DNA of 64,000 nt. It comes from Rhodanobacter sp. L36. GTDB lineage: Bacteria; Pseudomonadota; Gammaproteobacteria; Xanthomonadales; Rhodanobacteraceae. Position 1 is the stretch's first letter; every line of letters begins with the position of its first letter. Both the position numbers and the translations under genes were made by a program. The notes beneath the pieces are model-generated. The model was not told the DNA's origin. It saw nothing but the letters and a program-made list of their open reading frames with translations, and ran no database searches. Positions 17,927-28,133 of the stretch are shown in pieces. The DNA is taken from positions 515,140 through 579,139 of the forward strand of contig NZ_LMUV01000011.1 in NCBI RefSeq assembly GCF_009765755.1. Direction: 5' to 3'.

Positions 17927-18043
17927 AGCCGTTCCTGCCTCATCCATTCACCGATCACCCTCCCGCAACAGGCCTTGCCTGCGGCCATGGCTTTCCCGGC
18001 AAGGCACTACACTTGCTGTCCAACATGTTGAGCACGACACGTC

Positions 18044-18982
18044 ATGAACCTCGAACTGGACCCCGCCGACGGCGCAGGCACCTTGCCGCACGATGATTTT
18101 CGCTGCGGCACGGTGGCACTGGCCGGTCGCCCGAACGTGGGCAAGTCCACCTTGCTAAATGCGCTGATCGGCTTCCGCCTCTCGATCGTCAGCCCGCGAC
18201 CGCAAACCACGCGTCATCGCATCCTCGGCATCGCCACCAGCGAGGCGGGGCAGATCTTGTACGTCGATACGCCCGGCCTGCATCGCGGCGCCAAGCGTGC
18301 GATGAACCGCAGCCTCAATCGCGCCGCGCGGTCGGCGATCAGCGACGTCGATCTCGCCGTGCAGGTGATCGAAGCCGGCCGCTTCACCGACGAGGACGAG
18401 GCGCTTTACGCCGCACTGGTCGAGCAGTCGTCGCCGCGTCTGCTGGTGATCAACAAGGTCGACCTCAACAAGGACAAGACGGTGATGCTGCCGTTTGTTT
18501 CCGGGCTGGTGGAAAAGCACAGTTACGACGAAATCCACTACGTCAGCGCACTCAAGCAGCAGGGCCTGAAGGAACTGGAGCAGGGCATACTCACGCGACT
18601 TCCGGTTCAGCCACCCGTGTACGGCGGCGACGAAATCACCGATCGCAGCGAACGTTTCCTGGCTGCCGAAATGGTCCGCGAGCAATTGATGCTGCGGCTC
18701 GATCAGGAGTTGCCGTACGCCACCACGGTGGAGATCGAGCAATTCAGCGATCGCCCCGACGGCATCGCCGAAATCCACGCGATCATCTGGGTCGAACGTG
18801 ATGGACAGAAGGCCATCGTCATCGGCAACGGCGGTGCACAGTTGAAAGCGATCGGCAGCAGCGCGCGGCGCAACATGGAGCGCATGTTCGAACGCAAGGT
18901 GTTCCTCAAGCTGTGGGTGAAAGTGCGCGAAGGCTGGGTCGACGACGAAAACATGCTGAAGAAATTCGGTTACACGGATTGA
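18044..18982 (+). CDS. era: GTPase Era
   Basis: Essential GTPase in 30S subunit and 16S rRNA maturation, 312 residues. G1 is [14 protein letters not shown]2 [11 protein letters not shown]3 VDTPGLH and G4 NKVD. The C-terminal KH domain (about 220-300) shows [20 protein letters not shown]. An N-terminal extension of about 20 residues ([18 protein letters not shown]) precedes the G domain. The gap to rnc is 117 nt. Part of the conserved rnc-era-recO order. Confidence 0.97.
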   Translation: MNLELDPADGAGTLPHDDFRCGTVALAGRPNVGKSTLLNALIGFRLSIVSPRPQTTRHRILGIATSEAGQILYVDTPGLHRGAKRAMNRSLNRAARSAISDVDLAVQVIEAGRFTDEDEALYAALVEQSSPRLLVINKVDLNKDKTVMLPFVSGLVEKHSYDEIHYVSALKQQGLKELEQGILTRLPVQPPVYGGDEITDRSERFLAAEMVREQLMLRLDQELPYATTVEIEQFSDRPDGIAEIHAIIWVERDGQKAIVIGNGGAQLKAIGSSARRNMERMFERKVFLKLWVKVREGWVDDENMLKKFGYTD

Positions 18983-19096
18983 TAAAGCAGGGGCGAGGAA
19001 AGAGTCGCGAGGGTGCGTCGATGCAGCTTTTCGAAAACCGTCATGAAGGCGTCCTGTTCAATGTGGAGCCCTCGCCCATCGTCTCCAGTGATTGAC

Positions 19097-19807
19097 ATGC
19101 GCATCGAGCAACAACCGGCTTATGTTCTGCATTCCCGTGCGTACCGAGAAACGTCGCTGTTGCTGGAGTGCCTCACGCGCGATCACGGGCGCCTGGGTGT
19201 CGTGGCGCGTGGCGTGCGTGGCGAACGCGCCCGCCTGAAGCGTGCCCAACTTGAACCGTTCCAGCCGCTGGCGCTGGATCTGTTGATGCGCGGCGAACTC
19301 GCCACGCTGACAGCCGTCGAGAACGTCGGCATGGCAAAGCGGCTCACTGGCGACGCGGGCCTGTCGGGTCTGTATCTCAATGAATTGGTGGTGCGTCTGA
19401 CCGAGCGGCAGGATCCATCGCCACTGATCTACGACGCGTATGCGTTGACGCTCGATCGGATGTCGTCAGGCGAATCGCTCGCGTGGAGCCTGCGCCGTTT
19501 CGAGCGCGACCTGCTCGACGCGATCGGCTACGGCCTGCAACTGCAGTTCGACGCCGACAACGGCGAGCCGTTGCAGCCCGACATGCACTATCGCTACGAA
19601 GTCGAGCGGGGCGCTATCGCCTGCGCGGGGGGCAGCGTCCGTGCTCTACGTGGCAGCGACTTGCTGGCGTTGGATCAGGATCGCATGCCCGAGAACACCG
19701 GCCTGAAGTCGTTGCGCGACATGGTTCGCGAAGTCATCCGTTTTCACCTCGGCGGTGGTGAACTGCGTGCATGGCGCGTGCTGTCGATGGCAGTGTCGCG
19801 CAAGTAA
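19097..19807 (+). CDS. recO: DNA repair protein RecO
   Basis: Recombination mediator that loads RecA with RecR/RecF and anneals single strands, 236 residues. ATG 19097 (MRIEQQPAYVLHSRAYRETS) matches the family start; a longer frame from 19013 would add 28 atypical residues. N-terminal OB-fold (about 1-80), then a helical domain (VGMAKRLTGDAGLSGLYLNEL). The zinc-finger cysteines of some RecO proteins are absent. It ends 4 bp before the convergent REC-HPt gene. Confidence 0.94.
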   Translation: MRIEQQPAYVLHSRAYRETSLLLECLTRDHGRLGVVARGVRGERARLKRAQLEPFQPLALDLLMRGELATLTAVENVGMAKRLTGDAGLSGLYLNELVVRLTERQDPSPLIYDAYALTLDRMSSGESLAWSLRRFERDLLDAIGYGLQLQFDADNGEPLQPDMHYRYEVERGAIACAGGSVRALRGSDLLALDQDRMPENTGLKSLRDMVREVIRFHLGGGELRAWRVLSMAVSRK

Positions 19808-19811
19808 TCCG

Positions 19812-20573
19812 TCAGTGGTGGAGTGCGCCGATCGTCTGCAGCAGCGCTTCTCGAAAACGCTTGAGCGATACACGCGACCGGCCAGGGTGTGCAAGCTGCC
19901 GCTCCATCTGCACGACCTGCGACGCCAGGCTGGTCGCACCGCAGAAACCGCACGACGAGCGAAGCCGATGCAGGCGTTCGCCGAAGCGCACCGGATCGCG
20001 GTTCAACGAATCCAGATCCCGTTCGACCTGCATCAGTTCTTCGCGCAAAAGCATGCGCAACGCCTGCATGGTGCCGGCATCGCCCGAAGCCGTGAGTGCG
20101 GCATGATCATCGAGCAGTTTTGCACCGGGCAGTGCTGCCGGAACCAGCGCCAGAATCCGGCGCAGGTCGCTCAACGCGCAAGGTTTGAGCAACACATCGT
20201 CGAAACCCGCGGCACCGAGTGACTCCCTCAGCGAGGTCGTCAGCTCCGCGCTGGTCGCCACGGCGTAGCTGTCGGAGCTGGCCGCTCGCGGGTCGTCGCG
20301 CAGTGGGGGAAGGATTTCCAGCGCGCCGCCACCGGGCATGCGGACGTCCAGAAGCAGGAGGTCGAATGTTTCGGCCTGCGCGAGTCGCATGGCGTCCGTA
20401 CCGTCCGCGCAGGCTCGGGTCCGCGCGCCGAGCGACTGCAACCCGTCACTCAGATATCGACGACTCGCTGCATCGTCGTCGGCCACCAGCACATGCAGTG
20501 CCGAGAGATGAGCTGGCTCGATCGTGGTGGGTTGGGCGTGCGAATGAGGCATGACGAAATCCGTATCGTTCAT
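19812..20573 (-). CDS. Response regulator with C-terminal HPt domain
   Basis: Phosphorelay protein of 253 residues. The receiver domain (about 24-142) has acidic pocket D32-D34, phospho-acceptor D76 (LLLLDVRMPG), T107 and K130 (LLKP). A histidine-phosphotransfer domain follows (about 150-250) with the likely phosphorylated H202 in ERLHRLRSSCGFCGA. There is no DNA-binding or enzymatic output domain, so it should pass phosphate between a hybrid kinase and another regulator encoded elsewhere. Start ATG 20573 has no clear ribosome site; ATG 20552 is an alternative. Divergent from the YdbH-like gene, 24 bp apart. Confidence 0.85.
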   Translation of the reverse strand: MNDTDFVMPHSHAQPTTIEPAHLSALHVLVADDDAASRRYLSDGLQSLGARTRACADGTDAMRLAQAETFDLLLLDVRMPGGGALEILPPLRDDPRAASSDSYAVATSAELTTSLRESLGAAGFDDVLLKPCALSDLRRILALVPAALPGAKLLDDHAALTASGDAGTMQALRMLLREELMQVERDLDSLNRDPVRFGERLHRLRSSCGFCGATSLASQVVQMERQLAHPGRSRVSLKRFREALLQTIGALHH

Positions 20574-20597
20574 CTGACTTTGGCAGAATGGACGGAC

Positions 20598-22628
20598 ATG
20601 CGTTCGACATCAAGCCACTTGTTGCTGTGTTGCGTTCTTTTCTGCGGAGCCGCCTTGGCCACGCCGACACGCGCGGACACCTTGCTTGAAGCGAAATCTC
20701 TCACCGTGCCGGGTTTGCATCTGCAGACCGTCACCGCGCGCATCGGCGACGACATGGCCGGTGGTCTGCATATCCAGTTGCATGCCGGGCAAATGGACTT
20801 GCCGGCGATGGGTTGGCGGCGGCTCGGCCTGACGTTGGACGGCGACCTGCAACGTGACGCCGAGCTGCGCTGGATTTTCGACGGCAGCATTCGGCTGGCC
20901 GGCGGGCAGGGTGGGGCGCTGGGCAACTCGCACGTGCGCGTTTTGTTGAGCGACGCGGCAAACACCTTGCAGGTGGTCTTAACGCAGGGCAAGACGCAGG
21001 TTTCAGCCGCGCTGCCGCTCGATCAGCCGACGCATGCGCAGCTGCGCCTGAAAAACCTGCCGCTCGGATGGCTGCAAGGACTGCTGAGCACCATGTGGTC
21101 GGGTCACGTGAGCGGTGGACAGCTCGACGCCGACCTCGCGCTCGACGTGCGCGGCGCAGGTATTCAATCATCGGGCGATTTCACGCTGAGCAATGCCGGA
21201 TTCGATACGCCGGCGGGCACGCTGGCCGGCCAGGGCGTGAATGGCAATGGCCAGTTCAATCTCGACAGCACGGAAGGCCCGTCGCAAATCGATCTCGACG
21301 CGAGCCTGCATGGCGGGCAGCTTTTGCTCGGCTCCATCTACGCCGAACTGCCGAATCAGACGACGCAGCTGGGACTACATGCCACCGCCCAACACGGCGC
21401 CTTCGAGCTGAGCCGTTTGCATGTCAATGATGCCGACGCCTTGCAGCTCGACGGCGCGCTGGCCTTCGATGCGAAAGGCAACCTGCAGAAGCTCAAGTTG
21501 AACCGCATCCACGCCATCTTCCCCGCGGCGTACCAGCGCTACGGCAAGGCGTGGGCCAGCACGCTCGGCCTGCACGTTGCGAACATCAAGGGCCAGCTGA
21601 CCGGCAGCATCGATCTGCGCCCCGACGGCCTGCGCGGTTTCGCCTTCACAACCGATGGCCTCGACGTCACCGATGCGGATGGCCGCCTCGCAGTCGATGG
21701 TCTTCACGGCGGGCTCGACTGGAGTGCGCAGGGCGATCGTCCCGCGACCAGACTCGCCTGGCGCAGCCTCAAGTTCTACCGCGTGCTCAATGGCGCCGCC
21801 CAATCGAACTGGCAGAGCCGCAACGGCACGCTGAGTCTGTTGCAGCCGGTGGAAGTGCCTGTGCTGCAAGGCCAGCTACGCATCGGGGAGCTGGAATGGA
21901 ATCCCGCCGCGGCCAAGGGGCAGCGGCTGGAAACATCGCTCGCGTTGACCGGCATCGACATGGCGACTTTCAGCCGTGCGATGGGCTGGCCTGCTTTCCC
22001 CGGCACGCTCGGCGGCGCGGTGCCTTCGTTGCGCTGGGTCGATGATCGCTTCGAACTGCAGGGTGGATTGTCCGCCAGCGTGTTCGGCGGCTTCGTCGAC
22101 ATCACGCGGCTCTCGCTGCAACAGCCGTTCAGCCCGAGCCCGGTATTGAGCGGTGATCTGCATCTGCAGAAACTCGACCTTGCATCGATCACCAGCGTGT
22201 TCGATTTCGGCAGCATGACCGGACCGCTGGATGGCCAGGTCAGCGATTTGCGCCTGGTCGACTGGAACCCGGTGGCATTCAAGGCAAGTCTGCTTGCCGG
22301 CAGCGGTGGCCGGATCAGCCAGCGCGCTGTCAACAACCTCACGGCGGTCGGCGGCGGTGGCAGCGGCGGCCTCGCCGCGGGCCTGCAGGGCGCCGTGCTC
22401 AAGCTGTTCAAAACGTTTGGCTACAAGCGCATCGGGCTGAACTGCACGCTGCAGGGCTCGGTCTGCCAGATGAGTGGTCTCGGCGAAAACGGCGATGGCT
22501 ACACTATCCTCGAAGGCAGCGGGCTGCCTCGGTTGCAGGTCATCGGACATCAGGCGCAGGTCGACTGGCCGACGCTGGTTCGACGGTTGCGTGACGCCAT
22601 CAACGGCAACGCACCGGAAATCCGCTGA
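20598..22628 (+). CDS. YdbH-like AsmA-superfamily intermembrane protein
   Basis: 676-residue envelope protein of the YdbH/AsmA-like group, which bridges inner and outer membranes for phospholipid transport. ATG 20598 begins a signal peptide or N-terminal anchor (MRSTSSHLLLCCVLFCGAAL). The body is a long run of beta-rich repeats (LQLDGALAFDAKGNLQKLKL and similar) typical of the groove-shaped family. The C-terminal third carries the conserved FGSMTGPLDGQVSDLRL and FKTFGYKRIGLNCTLQ segments. It is shorter than E. coli YdbH (about 880 residues). The next gene is a DUF1318 lipoprotein, echoing the E. coli ydbH-ynbE-ydbL operon. Confidence 0.8.
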   Translation: MRSTSSHLLLCCVLFCGAALATPTRADTLLEAKSLTVPGLHLQTVTARIGDDMAGGLHIQLHAGQMDLPAMGWRRLGLTLDGDLQRDAELRWIFDGSIRLAGGQGGALGNSHVRVLLSDAANTLQVVLTQGKTQVSAALPLDQPTHAQLRLKNLPLGWLQGLLSTMWSGHVSGGQLDADLALDVRGAGIQSSGDFTLSNAGFDTPAGTLAGQGVNGNGQFNLDSTEGPSQIDLDASLHGGQLLLGSIYAELPNQTTQLGLHATAQHGAFELSRLHVNDADALQLDGALAFDAKGNLQKLKLNRIHAIFPAAYQRYGKAWASTLGLHVANIKGQLTGSIDLRPDGLRGFAFTTDGLDVTDADGRLAVDGLHGGLDWSAQGDRPATRLAWRSLKFYRVLNGAAQSNWQSRNGTLSLLQPVEVPVLQGQLRIGELEWNPAAAKGQRLETSLALTGIDMATFSRAMGWPAFPGTLGGAVPSLRWVDDRFELQGGLSASVFGGFVDITRLSLQQPFSPSPVLSGDLHLQKLDLASITSVFDFGSMTGPLDGQVSDLRLVDWNPVAFKASLLAGSGGRISQRAVNNLTAVGGGGSGGLAAGLQGAVLKLFKTFGYKRIGLNCTLQGSVCQMSGLGENGDGYTILEGSGLPRLQVIGHQAQVDWPTLVRRLRDAINGNAPEIR

Positions 22629-22670
22629 CCTTTTCGTTCATCCACGTGATTTCGTTTCCCGGAGTGCTTC

Positions 22671-23279
22671 ATGCGCAAGTTCGTCTACCTCCTGATGACC
22701 TCGCTGGCCATCGCGCTGGTTGGTTGCGTCACCATCAACGTGTACTTTCCCGAGGCGGCAGCGCAGAAAGCGGCGGATCAATTCATCGGCAACGTACTTG
22801 ACGATTCGAGCCAGGCGACCGCACCACCATCGAAAGATCCCAAGCCCGCACCGCCGGCCAGTCACCCGCCATCGGCGATGTTGCTCGACCTGCTGATCCC
22901 CGCCGCGCAGGCGGCCGACACCACGCCGAACCTGCGCATCCAGACCAGTACCACCGAGGCGATCCGCAATCGCATGCAGGCGCGTATTCGCGGTGCGCTC
23001 GGCGCGCTGCTCGACAGTGGCGCCGCAGGTTTCACCAGCGACGGCATGGTGGCCATGCGAGACGCGTCGAAAGTCGCTCTCAATCAGCGTACGCAAGCCA
23101 ACGCGACGCTTGCTGACGAAAACCGCGATCGCGCGGCGCTGTATGCCGAGGTCGCCAACGCCAACAATCATCCGGAATGGGCGCCGCAGATTCGCGCCAC
23201 GTTCGCCAAGGGCTGGATCGACAAGGCACGTGCCGGTTGGTACTACCAGAACGCCGCGGGCGCCTGGCAGAGGAAGTAA
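22671..23279 (+). CDS. DUF1318 (YdbL-like) lipoprotein
   Basis: 202-residue lipoprotein. The signal peptide ends in a lipobox at LVGC, so mature residue 1 is cysteine. It is followed by VTINVYFPEAAAQKAADQFI, then a Pro/Lys-rich linker (about 45-70). From about residue 85 comes the DUF1318/YdbL domain (RIRGALGALLDSG, then the C-terminal KARAGWYYQNAAGAWQRK, close to the end of E. coli YdbL). In E. coli the lipoprotein YnbE and soluble YdbL are separate and both serve YdbH. Here one polypeptide appears to combine a lipid anchor with the YdbL domain. It follows the YdbH-like gene by 42 nt. Confidence 0.8.
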   Translation: MRKFVYLLMTSLAIALVGCVTINVYFPEAAAQKAADQFIGNVLDDSSQATAPPSKDPKPAPPASHPPSAMLLDLLIPAAQAADTTPNLRIQTSTTEAIRNRMQARIRGALGALLDSGAAGFTSDGMVAMRDASKVALNQRTQANATLADENRDRAALYAEVANANNHPEWAPQIRATFAKGWIDKARAGWYYQNAAGAWQRK

Positions 23280-23360
23280 CTGGGCACAGCTTGCTGGGCG
23301 GCCGCCGGATCGATGGGTGATAATCGGCGGCCAGCCATCGCCGCGCCGCCGCCTGTCCTC

Positions 23361-24698
23361 ATGTCTCGATCCAACTCCGTTCCGCAGACACCGTTTGAAG
23401 CCGTCATCACCGATCTCGGCCACGACGGTCGCGGCGTCGCCCGCGTCGACGGCAAGACCGTTTTCGTCAGCGGCGCGCTACTCGGTGAGCGCGCGATACT
23501 GCGATTGCGAAAGCGTCATCGCCGTTTCGACGAGGCGGAAGTGGTCGAACTGCTCGAGCGGTCTCCTCACCGCGTCGAACCACGCTGCCGGCATTTCGGC
23601 GAATGCAGTGGCTGCTCGTTCCAGCATCTGGACGCCGCATCGCAGATCGAATCCAAGCAGCGCGTGCTGTCGGAAAATTTCGAGCGCATCGGCAAAGTGT
23701 CGCCGCAGTCGTGGTTGCCGCCGCTGACCAGTGACGCGTGGGCCTATCGTCGCCGAGGACGGCTTTCGGTGCGCAACGTGGTGAAGAAGGGCCGCGTGCT
23801 GGTCGGTTTCCGCGAAGAGGAAAACCCGCGTTTCGTCGCGGACATCCAGCACTGCGAAGTCGTGCATCCGGCGCTCGGCCCGAAGATCGGGCTGCTCGCC
23901 GAACTGCTCAACACCATGGATGCGGCCAGCGATATTCCGCAGATCGAATTCGCTGCCGGCGACGACATCATGGCGCTGGTGTTTCGCCACATGCAGCCGT
24001 TGAGCGAACGCGATACCGCCGCGCTGATCGTGTTCGGACAGCAACACGGTCTGGCCATCTATCTGCAGCCGGGCGGCAACAGCAGCGTGCATCCGTTGTG
24101 GCCCGAACACCCGCGGCTCGCTTTCCGCATCGGCAGCGACGATGCGCGTTATGCCGACGTGGAGCTGGAATTCGAGCCACTGGATTTCGTGCAGGTCAAC
24201 GCGGGCATGAACCAGCGCATGCTGGCGCGCGCCATCGAGTTGCTCGATCCGCAACCGACCGATCGCGTGCTCGATCTTTTCTGCGGTCTCGGCAATTTCA
24301 CCTTGCCGATCGCGCGTCGCGTCGCCGAAGTGGCAGGCGTGGAAGGCGAACACGGCCTCGTCGAACGCGCTGCGCAGAATGCAGCGCGCAACGGCATCGA
24401 CAATGCGCGGTTCCATGTGGCCAATCTTTTCGAGGATCAACGCCATGCCGACTGGGCGAAGCAACCGTGGGACAAGGTGCTGCTCGATCCGCCGCGCGCC
24501 GGCGCAGACAAGGTGCTGGAATATCTACCGCACAAGCAGACACGCCGCATCGTCTACGTGTCGTGCCATCCGGCGTCGCTGGCGCGTGATGCCGGCATCC
24601 TGGTGAACCAGCATGGCTTCAAGCTGGTGTCGGCCGGCGTGATGGACATGTTTCCGCATACGGCGCATGTCGAATCCATCGCGCTGTTCGAGAAATAG
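23361..24698 (+). CDS. rlmD: 23S rRNA (uracil-1939-C5)-methyltransferase RlmD
   Basis: SAM-dependent methylase making m5U1939 in 23S rRNA, 445 residues from ATG 23361. An N-terminal TRAM domain (about 8-65) is followed by [4Fe-4S] ligands C76, C82, C85 and C165. The methyltransferase motif is LDLFCGLGNFTLPIA, and the catalytic cysteine is C402 in VYVSCHPASLARD. The cluster is typical of RlmD rather than TrmA. It ends 8 nt before the CYTH gene and starts a compact run through hpt. Confidence 0.95.
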   Translation: MSRSNSVPQTPFEAVITDLGHDGRGVARVDGKTVFVSGALLGERAILRLRKRHRRFDEAEVVELLERSPHRVEPRCRHFGECSGCSFQHLDAASQIESKQRVLSENFERIGKVSPQSWLPPLTSDAWAYRRRGRLSVRNVVKKGRVLVGFREEENPRFVADIQHCEVVHPALGPKIGLLAELLNTMDAASDIPQIEFAAGDDIMALVFRHMQPLSERDTAALIVFGQQHGLAIYLQPGGNSSVHPLWPEHPRLAFRIGSDDARYADVELEFEPLDFVQVNAGMNQRMLARAIELLDPQPTDRVLDLFCGLGNFTLPIARRVAEVAGVEGEHGLVERAAQNAARNGIDNARFHVANLFEDQRHADWAKQPWDKVLLDPPRAGADKVLEYLPHKQTRRIVYVSCHPASLARDAGILVNQHGFKLVSAGVMDMFPHTAHVESIALFEK

Positions 24699-24706
24699 GA
24701 AAGCGC

Positions 24707-25228
24707 ATGGGCATCGAGATCGAACGCAAGTTTCTCCTGCAAGACGACAGCTGGCGCGCGGGTATCGAGCACAGCGAACAACTCTCGCAGGGTTACCTGG
24801 TCGGTGCGCAGGCATTGCGTAATGGCGACGCGCGTGCCTCTGTGCGTGCGCGAATCGCGGGCGATCGCGCGTGGCTCAACATCAAGGCGGCCACGCCCGG
24901 CATCGCGCGCGCCGAGTTCGAATACCCCATACCGGCAGACGATGCGCGAACGCTGCTGGATACGTTGTGCGATGGCGTGCTGGAAAAAACGCGCCATCAC
25001 GTGCGCGTCGATGGCGTGTTGTTCGAAATCGACGAATTTCTCGGCGACAACATCGGGCTGATTGTCGCCGAGGTCGAACTGCCCGCCGTCGACGCCGTGT
25101 TCCCGCGACCCTCATGGCTGGGCCGCGAAGTGAGCGCGCTGGTGCGCTTCTACAACGTCAACTTGATCGCGCATCCGTACCGGCAATGGTCGTCGGCCGA
25201 GCGCGCTGCCGAGGACGCCGCATGCTGA
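24707..25228 (+). CDS. CYTH-domain triphosphate-handling protein
   Basis: 173-residue single-domain CYTH protein (triphosphate tunnel metalloenzyme fold). The family ExExK motif is E4-I-E6-R-K8 at the N-terminus. Alternating basic and acidic strands (ASVRARIAGDRAWLNIKAA and FEIDEFLGDNIGLIVAEVEL) line the tunnel. Length matches short bacterial CYTH proteins that act as inorganic triphosphatases or class IV adenylate cyclases; the substrate cannot be assigned. It overlaps nagZ by 7 nt. Confidence 0.9.
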   Translation: MGIEIERKFLLQDDSWRAGIEHSEQLSQGYLVGAQALRNGDARASVRARIAGDRAWLNIKAATPGIARAEFEYPIPADDARTLLDTLCDGVLEKTRHHVRVDGVLFEIDEFLGDNIGLIVAEVELPAVDAVFPRPSWLGREVSALVRFYNVNLIAHPYRQWSSAERAAEDAAC

Positions 25229-26238
25229 TGATCGGAATAACCGGCATCGAACTGGCCGAGCGCGAAAAAAGCTGGCTCATCGCCGATGGCGTCGCGGGCG
25301 TGCTGCTGTTTGCGCGCAACTATCAATCGCGCGAGCAGTTGATCGCGCTGTGTGAATCGATTCGCGATGTCGGCGGCGACCACCTGCTGATCGCCGTCGA
25401 TCAGGAAGGTGGGCCGGTGCAGCGTTTCCGCGACGGCTTCACGCGATTGCCACCGCTGGCCGCGGTCGGTGCGATCCACGATTGCGATCCCGATGAAGCC
25501 GTTCGCCTCGCCGAGGAACATGCCTGGGTGATGGCCAGCGAGTTGCGCGCAAGCGGCGTCGATTTCAGTTTTGCGCCCGTCATCGATCTGGCGCGCGGCA
25601 ATGCGGCGATCGGCTTGCGCGCATTTCATGCAAATCCGGCCGTCGTGTCGGAGTTGTCGCAGGCCTACGTGCGCGGCATGCACCTGGGCGGCATGGCCGC
25701 GGTGCTCAAGCATTTTCCGGGACACGGTTCGGTCGCCGCCGACACGCACAGGGCCAAAGCGATCGATCCACGCAGCCTCGACGAGATTCGTCGCGATGAC
25801 TTGCTGCCGTTCATTGACTGCATCGAAGCGCGCGTCGAGGCCATCATGATGGCGCACGTGATTTATCCGACCGTCGATGCTCATCCGGCCGGCTATTCGA
25901 AGATCTGGATCGAGCAGATTCTTCGCAGCGAATTGAATTTCCGCGGCGCGGTGATCAGCGACGACATCAGCATGGCCGCCGCCGGTGCGGCAGGTAGTGT
26001 TAGCGAACGCGTGCGTGGGCATCTCGACGCCGGTTGCGATCTCGTGCTGGCGTGTTTCCCCGACGTGGTCGACGAAGCCTTGGCAGCTGTGCGAGGCGAG
26101 TCGAGAACGCTACCGCCGCAGCTTGCCGCGTTGCGCGGCGAACTCACCGCCGAGTGGGCCGGCCTGCTCGACAACCCGCAGCGCGATCGTTTCGTCGCGC
26201 GCATCACGGCGCTGCATGCCACCCAGGAAACTTCATGA
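25222..26238 (+). CDS. nagZ: Beta-N-acetylglucosaminidase NagZ
   Basis: Cytosolic family-3 glycosidase that removes GlcNAc from anhydromuropeptides during peptidoglycan recycling, 338 residues. ATG 25222 starts MLMIGITGIELAEREKSWL, the normal NagZ opening; the frame open further upstream is a shadow of the CYTH gene. The catalytic loop carries KHFPGHGSVAADTH, and the nucleophile aspartate lies in AVISDDISMAA. It overlaps both neighbours, 7 nt with CYTH and 4 nt with hpt. Its products can influence beta-lactamase induction. Confidence 0.96.
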   Translation: MLMIGITGIELAEREKSWLIADGVAGVLLFARNYQSREQLIALCESIRDVGGDHLLIAVDQEGGPVQRFRDGFTRLPPLAAVGAIHDCDPDEAVRLAEEHAWVMASELRASGVDFSFAPVIDLARGNAAIGLRAFHANPAVVSELSQAYVRGMHLGGMAAVLKHFPGHGSVAADTHRAKAIDPRSLDEIRRDDLLPFIDCIEARVEAIMMAHVIYPTVDAHPAGYSKIWIEQILRSELNFRGAVISDDISMAAAGAAGSVSERVRGHLDAGCDLVLACFPDVVDEALAAVRGESRTLPPQLAALRGELTAEWAGLLDNPQRDRFVARITALHATQETS

Positions 26239-26786
26239 CCGCCCCGACTCCCTTGCTCGCCGATGTGATGGTCGATGCCGACCTCTTGTGGGAACGCAGC
26301 GCGCTGGACCGCATCATCGCCGACATGGGCCGACGCATCGATGCAGCGCTGGAAGGCGAACGCGCGGTGTTTCTCACCGTGATGAACGGCGCGCTGATTT
26401 TCGCCGGCCAGCTCGCGTTGTCGATCCGCACTGACTTCGAATTCGATTACGTGCACGCCACGCGCTATCGCGGCGCGACCTCCGGCAGCGATCTTCACTG
26501 GCTGCGCGAGCCGCACGTTTCACTCGAAGGACGCGTGGTGCTGCTGGTCGACGACATCCTCGACGAAGGTCATACGCTGAAAGCCGTGCGCGAAGATTGC
26601 TACAAGCGCGGCGCACGCAAGGTGCTCATCGTGAGTCTCTGCACCAAGCGGCACAACCGACTTGTCGAAGGCATCGCCGCCGACTTCAACGGGGTGGAAT
26701 TGCCCGATCGCTACGTGTTCGGCTTCGGCATGGATTTCCACGAGCAAGGCCGCAACCTGCCGGGCATTTATGCGCTGAAAGAATAG
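26235..26786 (+). CDS. hpt: Hypoxanthine-guanine phosphoribosyltransferase
   Basis: Purine salvage enzyme joining hypoxanthine or guanine to PRPP, 183 residues from ATG 26235 (ATGA overlap with nagZ). The PRPP loop is VVLLVDDILDEGHTL (about 101-115), and the flexible loop region contains HATRYRGATSGSD. C-terminal VFGFGMDFHEQGRNLPGIYAL is characteristic of the Xanthomonadales/Pseudomonas type. The downstream thioinosine phosphorylase would supply hypoxanthine, so the two neighbours form a salvage route. Confidence 0.94.
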   Translation: MTAPTPLLADVMVDADLLWERSALDRIIADMGRRIDAALEGERAVFLTVMNGALIFAGQLALSIRTDFEFDYVHATRYRGATSGSDLHWLREPHVSLEGRVVLLVDDILDEGHTLKAVREDCYKRGARKVLIVSLCTKRHNRLVEGIAADFNGVELPDRYVFGFGMDFHEQGRNLPGIYALKE

Positions 26787-26794
26787 CGGCGTCG

Positions 26795-27658
<864 letters not shown>

Positions 27659-27811
27659 GTACGGCGTCGGGCTTTTGGCGTTGTGCGAAAAACACGTATT
27701 GCGTTGCCCCTTCATGTGTTGATACTTTTTCGCGGCCAGGCGGCGAACCGGGGGAGTGCTGGTTACGTGCGAAACCTGGCGCTCCATTCCATGGGTCCAG
27801 AGGTTCAAGCA

Positions 27812-28018
27812 ATGAGTTTCGGTACGGTCAAGTGGTTCAACGACGCCAAAGGCTTCGGTTTCATTTCGCCTGAGGACGGGGGGGCGGACGTTTTCGTCCA
27901 TTTTTCGGCCATTTCCAGCAAAGGCTTCCGCAGCCTGCAGGAAGGTCAGCGCGTGCAGTTCGAGATCACCCAGGGGCCCAAGGGCGCCCAGGCTTCGGGT
28001 GTCGAAGTCGCTGGTTGA
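27812..28018 (+). CDS. Cold-shock domain protein (CspA family)
   Basis: 68-residue single-domain RNA chaperone starting at ATG 27812 (AGAGG 9 nt upstream). RNP1 is KGFGFI (residues 13-18) and RNP2 VFVHF. The start [20 protein letters not shown] is diagnostic. The 150-nt gap before it is large enough for a structured 5' leader, as in other csp genes, but no conserved element was recognised. A strong terminator follows 25 nt after the stop. Confidence 0.95.
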   Translation: MSFGTVKWFNDAKGFGFISPEDGGADVFVHFSAISSKGFRSLQEGQRVQFEITQGPKGAQASGVEVAG

Positions 28019-28042
28019 TCCATCGGCGTTGTGATGCAAAAA

Positions 28043-28075
28043 CGAACCCCGCACAGTGTGCGGGGTTTTTGTTTT
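28043..28075 (+). terminator. Rho-independent terminator after the csp gene
   Basis: Arms AACCCCGCACA / TGTGCGGGGTT followed by TTTTTGTTTTT. Confidence 0.9.
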
Positions 28076-28088
28076 TATCGAGGAGCGG

Positions 28089-28103
28089 CCGCACACTGTG
28101 CGG
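28089..28103. repeat. Diverged second copy of the terminator palindrome
   Basis: CCGCACACTGTGCGG followed by AGTTTCTGTTT, a diverged copy of the adjacent terminator (CCGCACAGTGTGCGG followed by GGTTTTTGTTTTT), about 40 nt downstream. It lies 30 nt before the next gene and probably arose by tandem duplication. Confidence 0.6.
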
Positions 28104-28133
28104 AGTTTCTGTTTCGACGGCACGGAGAACGGC

